From Actinomycetes bacterium (GTDB lineage: Bacteria; Actinomycetota; Actinomycetes; Actinomycetales; Cellulomonadaceae), in the NCBI GenBank assembly GCA_023428465.1, contig JAEYXM010000142.1:1-13168 (forward strand): a stretch of DNA of 13,168 nucleotides, read 5' to 3'. This document shows positions 12,101-13,168 of this stretch, piece by piece; within the stretch, counting starts at the first letter, position 1, and every line of letters starts with the position of its first letter. The notes under the pieces were generated by a model that saw nothing but the letters and a program-made list of their open reading frames with translations, ran no database searches and was not told the DNA's origin. The position numbers and the translations under genes were made by a program.

Positions 12101-13168
12101 AGATCTCCAGCAGCAGGTCGCAGACGCCGTCGCCGAAGGCGCGCTCGGCGCGGTCGTACTCGCGGATCACCCAGCCGGGCAGGCCGAAGACGGCGTCCCC
12201 GATCCCCACGACGAACCCGCCGATGCCGGAGTGCCGCTCGTCGATCCACCTCTGCACCTCGTCGAGGGCGTCGTGGAACTCCTGGGACACGCGCGCCAGG
12301 CCCGTGGTCCAGCGCGCCATCGCGTTGCGGTTGAGCGGCTCGAGGAGGGCCTGGACGTCGTCGCGCGCGGCGTTGAAGATCTCCTGGCTGCGCCGCCCGA
12401 CCGACTCGCGGGTCGCCTCCTCCGTGGCCACCGTGCCGCCCTGCCCCTCGGCGACGTCGCCCACGGTCTCGCCGCGGGCGCGCAACAGGGCCTGCGTCGC
12501 ACGGGTCTGCAACGCGGCCATGTCGGCCTGGGCGGACGCGATCGCGGCCTCCTGCTGGGCCGCGAGCTCGGCGGGCGTCTGCTGCGCCATCTCGCCGAGC
12601 TCGCCCCGGCCGTCCCGCACGGTCGAGAAGGGTGCCTCCGGGATCTCCTGCGTCACGCGGGTGTCGATGCCCGACGACGCGATGCGCTCGTCGGTCGCGG
12701 CGACGTCGGCGTCGAGGGAGAGGTCCTCGGCGGGGATCGGGTCGGGTGCGGCGCTGGCGGCGTCGACGCCCATGCCGGGGCTGGTGGCCGGCGGGACCGT
12801 GGGGTCCTGCGGGGTCAGCGCCGGTGCGCCCGCGGGCGGGTTCTCGAGGTCGGAGTAGCCGTCCTCGACCTGCTGGACCTGCGTGTCCACCGACCCGGAG
12901 ACCGTCGCGCCGGCCTCCTGCGCCTCGGTGGTCGGGTCGCTCTCGAGGAGGTCGTCCTCGTCGACGGGCCGCTTCGCGCGGATCGCGTCGCGGATCCGCT
13001 GGCACAGCTCGACGATCTCCGGGCTGGGGCCGGGCCGGGCGCCGAGGGCCTCCGCGAGGGCCTCCTGGGCGCGGGCCGCGGTCTCGCTCGCGGGCTCGGT
13101 GACCGCGCCGCGGGCGTCGGCGACGGTGTCGTCGGCCGTCGGGAGGTCGCGTGCTGCGCGCGCCGCCC
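9189..13168 (-). CDS. Giant eCIS-associated protein (eCIS core/DUF4157-type), C-terminal part; 5' end beyond the window
   Basis: The frame is open from the stop at 9189 to base 13168, giving at least 1325 residues; GTG 12890 is in frame but has coding sequence with no stop upstream of it, so it is not the real start. Order from the N-terminal side: a segment IVELCQRIRDAIRAKRP (about 13030-12975); a Pro/Ala-rich linker; long alanine-rich helices; ERHSGIGGFV and GLPGWVIREYDRAERAFGDGVC (about 12245-12115); a hydrophobic helical core with GIPPPAFWALVAKIQQV, FNPVGAIAQAIDLIYQV and GNIGGLANAVERAL (about 11760-11035); an acidic EEDEEDE linker (about 10850-10897); and a 550-residue C-terminal module. 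From memory this core is typical of large DUF4157-containing proteins encoded in extracellular contractile injection system loci, proposed cargo or toxin carriers. The DUF4157 domain itself would lie upstream and is not visible. No catalytic motif is recognised. Confidence 0.7.
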   Translation of the reverse strand, partial: AARAARDLPTADDTVADARGAVTEPASETAARAQEALAEALGARPGPSPEIVELCQRIRDAIRAKRPVDEDDLLESDPTTEAQEAGATVSGSVDTQVQQVEDGYSDLENPPAGAPALTPQDPTVPPATSPGMGVDAASAAPDPIPAEDLSLDADVAATDERIASSGIDTRVTQEIPEAPFSTVRDGRGELGEMAQQTPAELAAQQEAAIASAQADMAALQTRATQALLRARGETVGDVAEGQGGTVATEEATRESVGRRSQEIFNAARDDVQALLEPLNRNAMARWTTGLARVSQEFHDALDEVQRWIDERHSGIGGFVVGIGDAVFGLPGWVIREYDRAERAFGDGVCDLLLEISTEVNGVVAAAQAIIAQTRIDIDTELTKMEAEFPEWVAAERARFGGMLDALSARTTAAQTTFVRDVATAAITAVTEAQAAVEERRQAALGVLGRIAEAIEAFIDDPVTAIINGLLNLVGIPPPAFWALVAKIQQVVSDIADDPENFINNLTAGVRQGFDQFFANFGTHLLRGFWDWLFSGLEVPIPLPADFSPKSLFSFALQLMGITWPRVREILVRHIGAENVELIEAAWQLVSLLIEQGPDGIIEMIKEQLTPEVIVQTILEAAVEYVVQTLVEQVAARVLMLFNPVGAIAQAIDLIYQVCSWIFRNAARIFRFVEAVVNGMADVVAGNIGGLANAVERALASLIPPVIDFLAGLLHMGDLPDQVAEVIVALQARVYAVMDRVVGFLAERGRAALRALGLGGEEDEEDEGGHNDDDELGTTVRFAAAGEGHRLWVQTAGEEATLMVASVPESIASKIAAWRAKVPDLPADKRGDATARLNELDTFANATDAEADRLAREFLQAAADRDDDLEPPSDNDLENRERTMAGMLRAVFEIMEAKDPEEYVADIAAHLPRHGARYSGVVRDQWLSKIRSVRRAPAGGAGGEQLWPDTVLAGTASAGMGLLAADATHRQLLAYFLVGSQSNPREASTGAFYAHAFQNESPDPPHSVRTRFVDALGQAAAQALKDSAAQVVTPEDNERLRTAVSQIAFTMSGRWGEFAPWPTDEVNPMVKDAVRGAGGVLEFLRAMVRSQSAGGITWAQFTSVWDSSPASRSWVKNEFRAVSPRSHEWIPTSEMRAVVDHAIQQAALHPTDLSRSIGWISFFNALRSGTEDVAFQIRTSPVVDDAEEADDTIPTPLSQAGIGVHSGGQTADAAGRRTRGTIGQGPFHDWLRQVFAQQKDNGPVAFGQSLISRLGYELWDGTLTEAMAPRETWFQPIDLWFVVEVTGSGAAVRVQGLTLAQLAVRQQQAWQRIQSDFTRALYSVDA

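Noticed and set aside
10810..13005. Long open frames on both strands within the giant gene
   Set aside because: These are shadow frames. The chosen frame contains conserved hydrophobic helical motifs and normal amino-acid composition; the others are Arg/Gly- or Ser/Arg-rich.

Overview
The window is about 74% G+C by eye, uses strongly GC-biased codons with frequent GTG starts, and carries typical actinobacterial families: an F420/flavin luciferase-like oxidoreductase, split beta-barrel PPOX proteins, a stand-alone BTAD/SARP-type regulator, a LytR_C-type protein and leaderless mRNAs. It looks like a chromosomal segment of a high-GC Gram-positive bacterium. A Micrococcales organism of the Cellulomonas type is my best guess, from memory of similar gene orders and not from a search. 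I see no rRNA, tRNA, IS element or CRISPR array.

Left part (1-1703). A minus-strand pair, a VapB-annotated small protein followed by the start of a LytR_C-type membrane protein, runs off the left edge. Its promoter looks leaderless. Divergent from it is a gluconokinase, which converges on a thioredoxin with a His-rich tail. Upstream of the thioredoxin lies a clear CsoR/CstR-like palindrome.

Middle part (1878-5553). An LLM-class oxidoreductase (-) and a flavodoxin-domain protein (+) diverge from a 356-bp spacer. That spacer holds three GGAC-N4-GTCC palindromes resembling DosR/DevR boxes. The flavodoxin gene converges on a tandem two-domain PPOX protein. The PPOX gene is the last of a likely minus-strand operon: small membrane protein, TetR regulator with a His-Ala-Gly repeat, PPOX protein.

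From 5559 to 8740. A symmetric -10 element (TAGGCTA) appears to drive two leaderless mRNAs, leftwards for the operon above and rightwards for a circularly permuted NlpC/P60-like (YiiX-type) hydrolase. Next come a UPF0303/heme-degrading-type protein, a small two-helix membrane protein with an Asp-Pro-Thr/Leu repeat tail, and a BTAD regulator. The regulator is bracketed by two copies of an unusual ~70-bp four-armed palindromic repeat.

Right part (8764-13168). A minus-strand two-gene unit with an ATGA overlap: a very large alpha-helical protein open to the window edge (at least 1325 residues visible) and a 141-residue partner. From memory, the middle of the large protein matches the big 'eCIS core domain' (DUF4157-type) proteins of extracellular contractile injection systems. 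The window would then catch the 3' end of an eCIS locus that continues past 13168. This is the strongest candidate for an interesting system here, followed by the four-armed repeats and the GGAC-N4-GTCC operator cluster.
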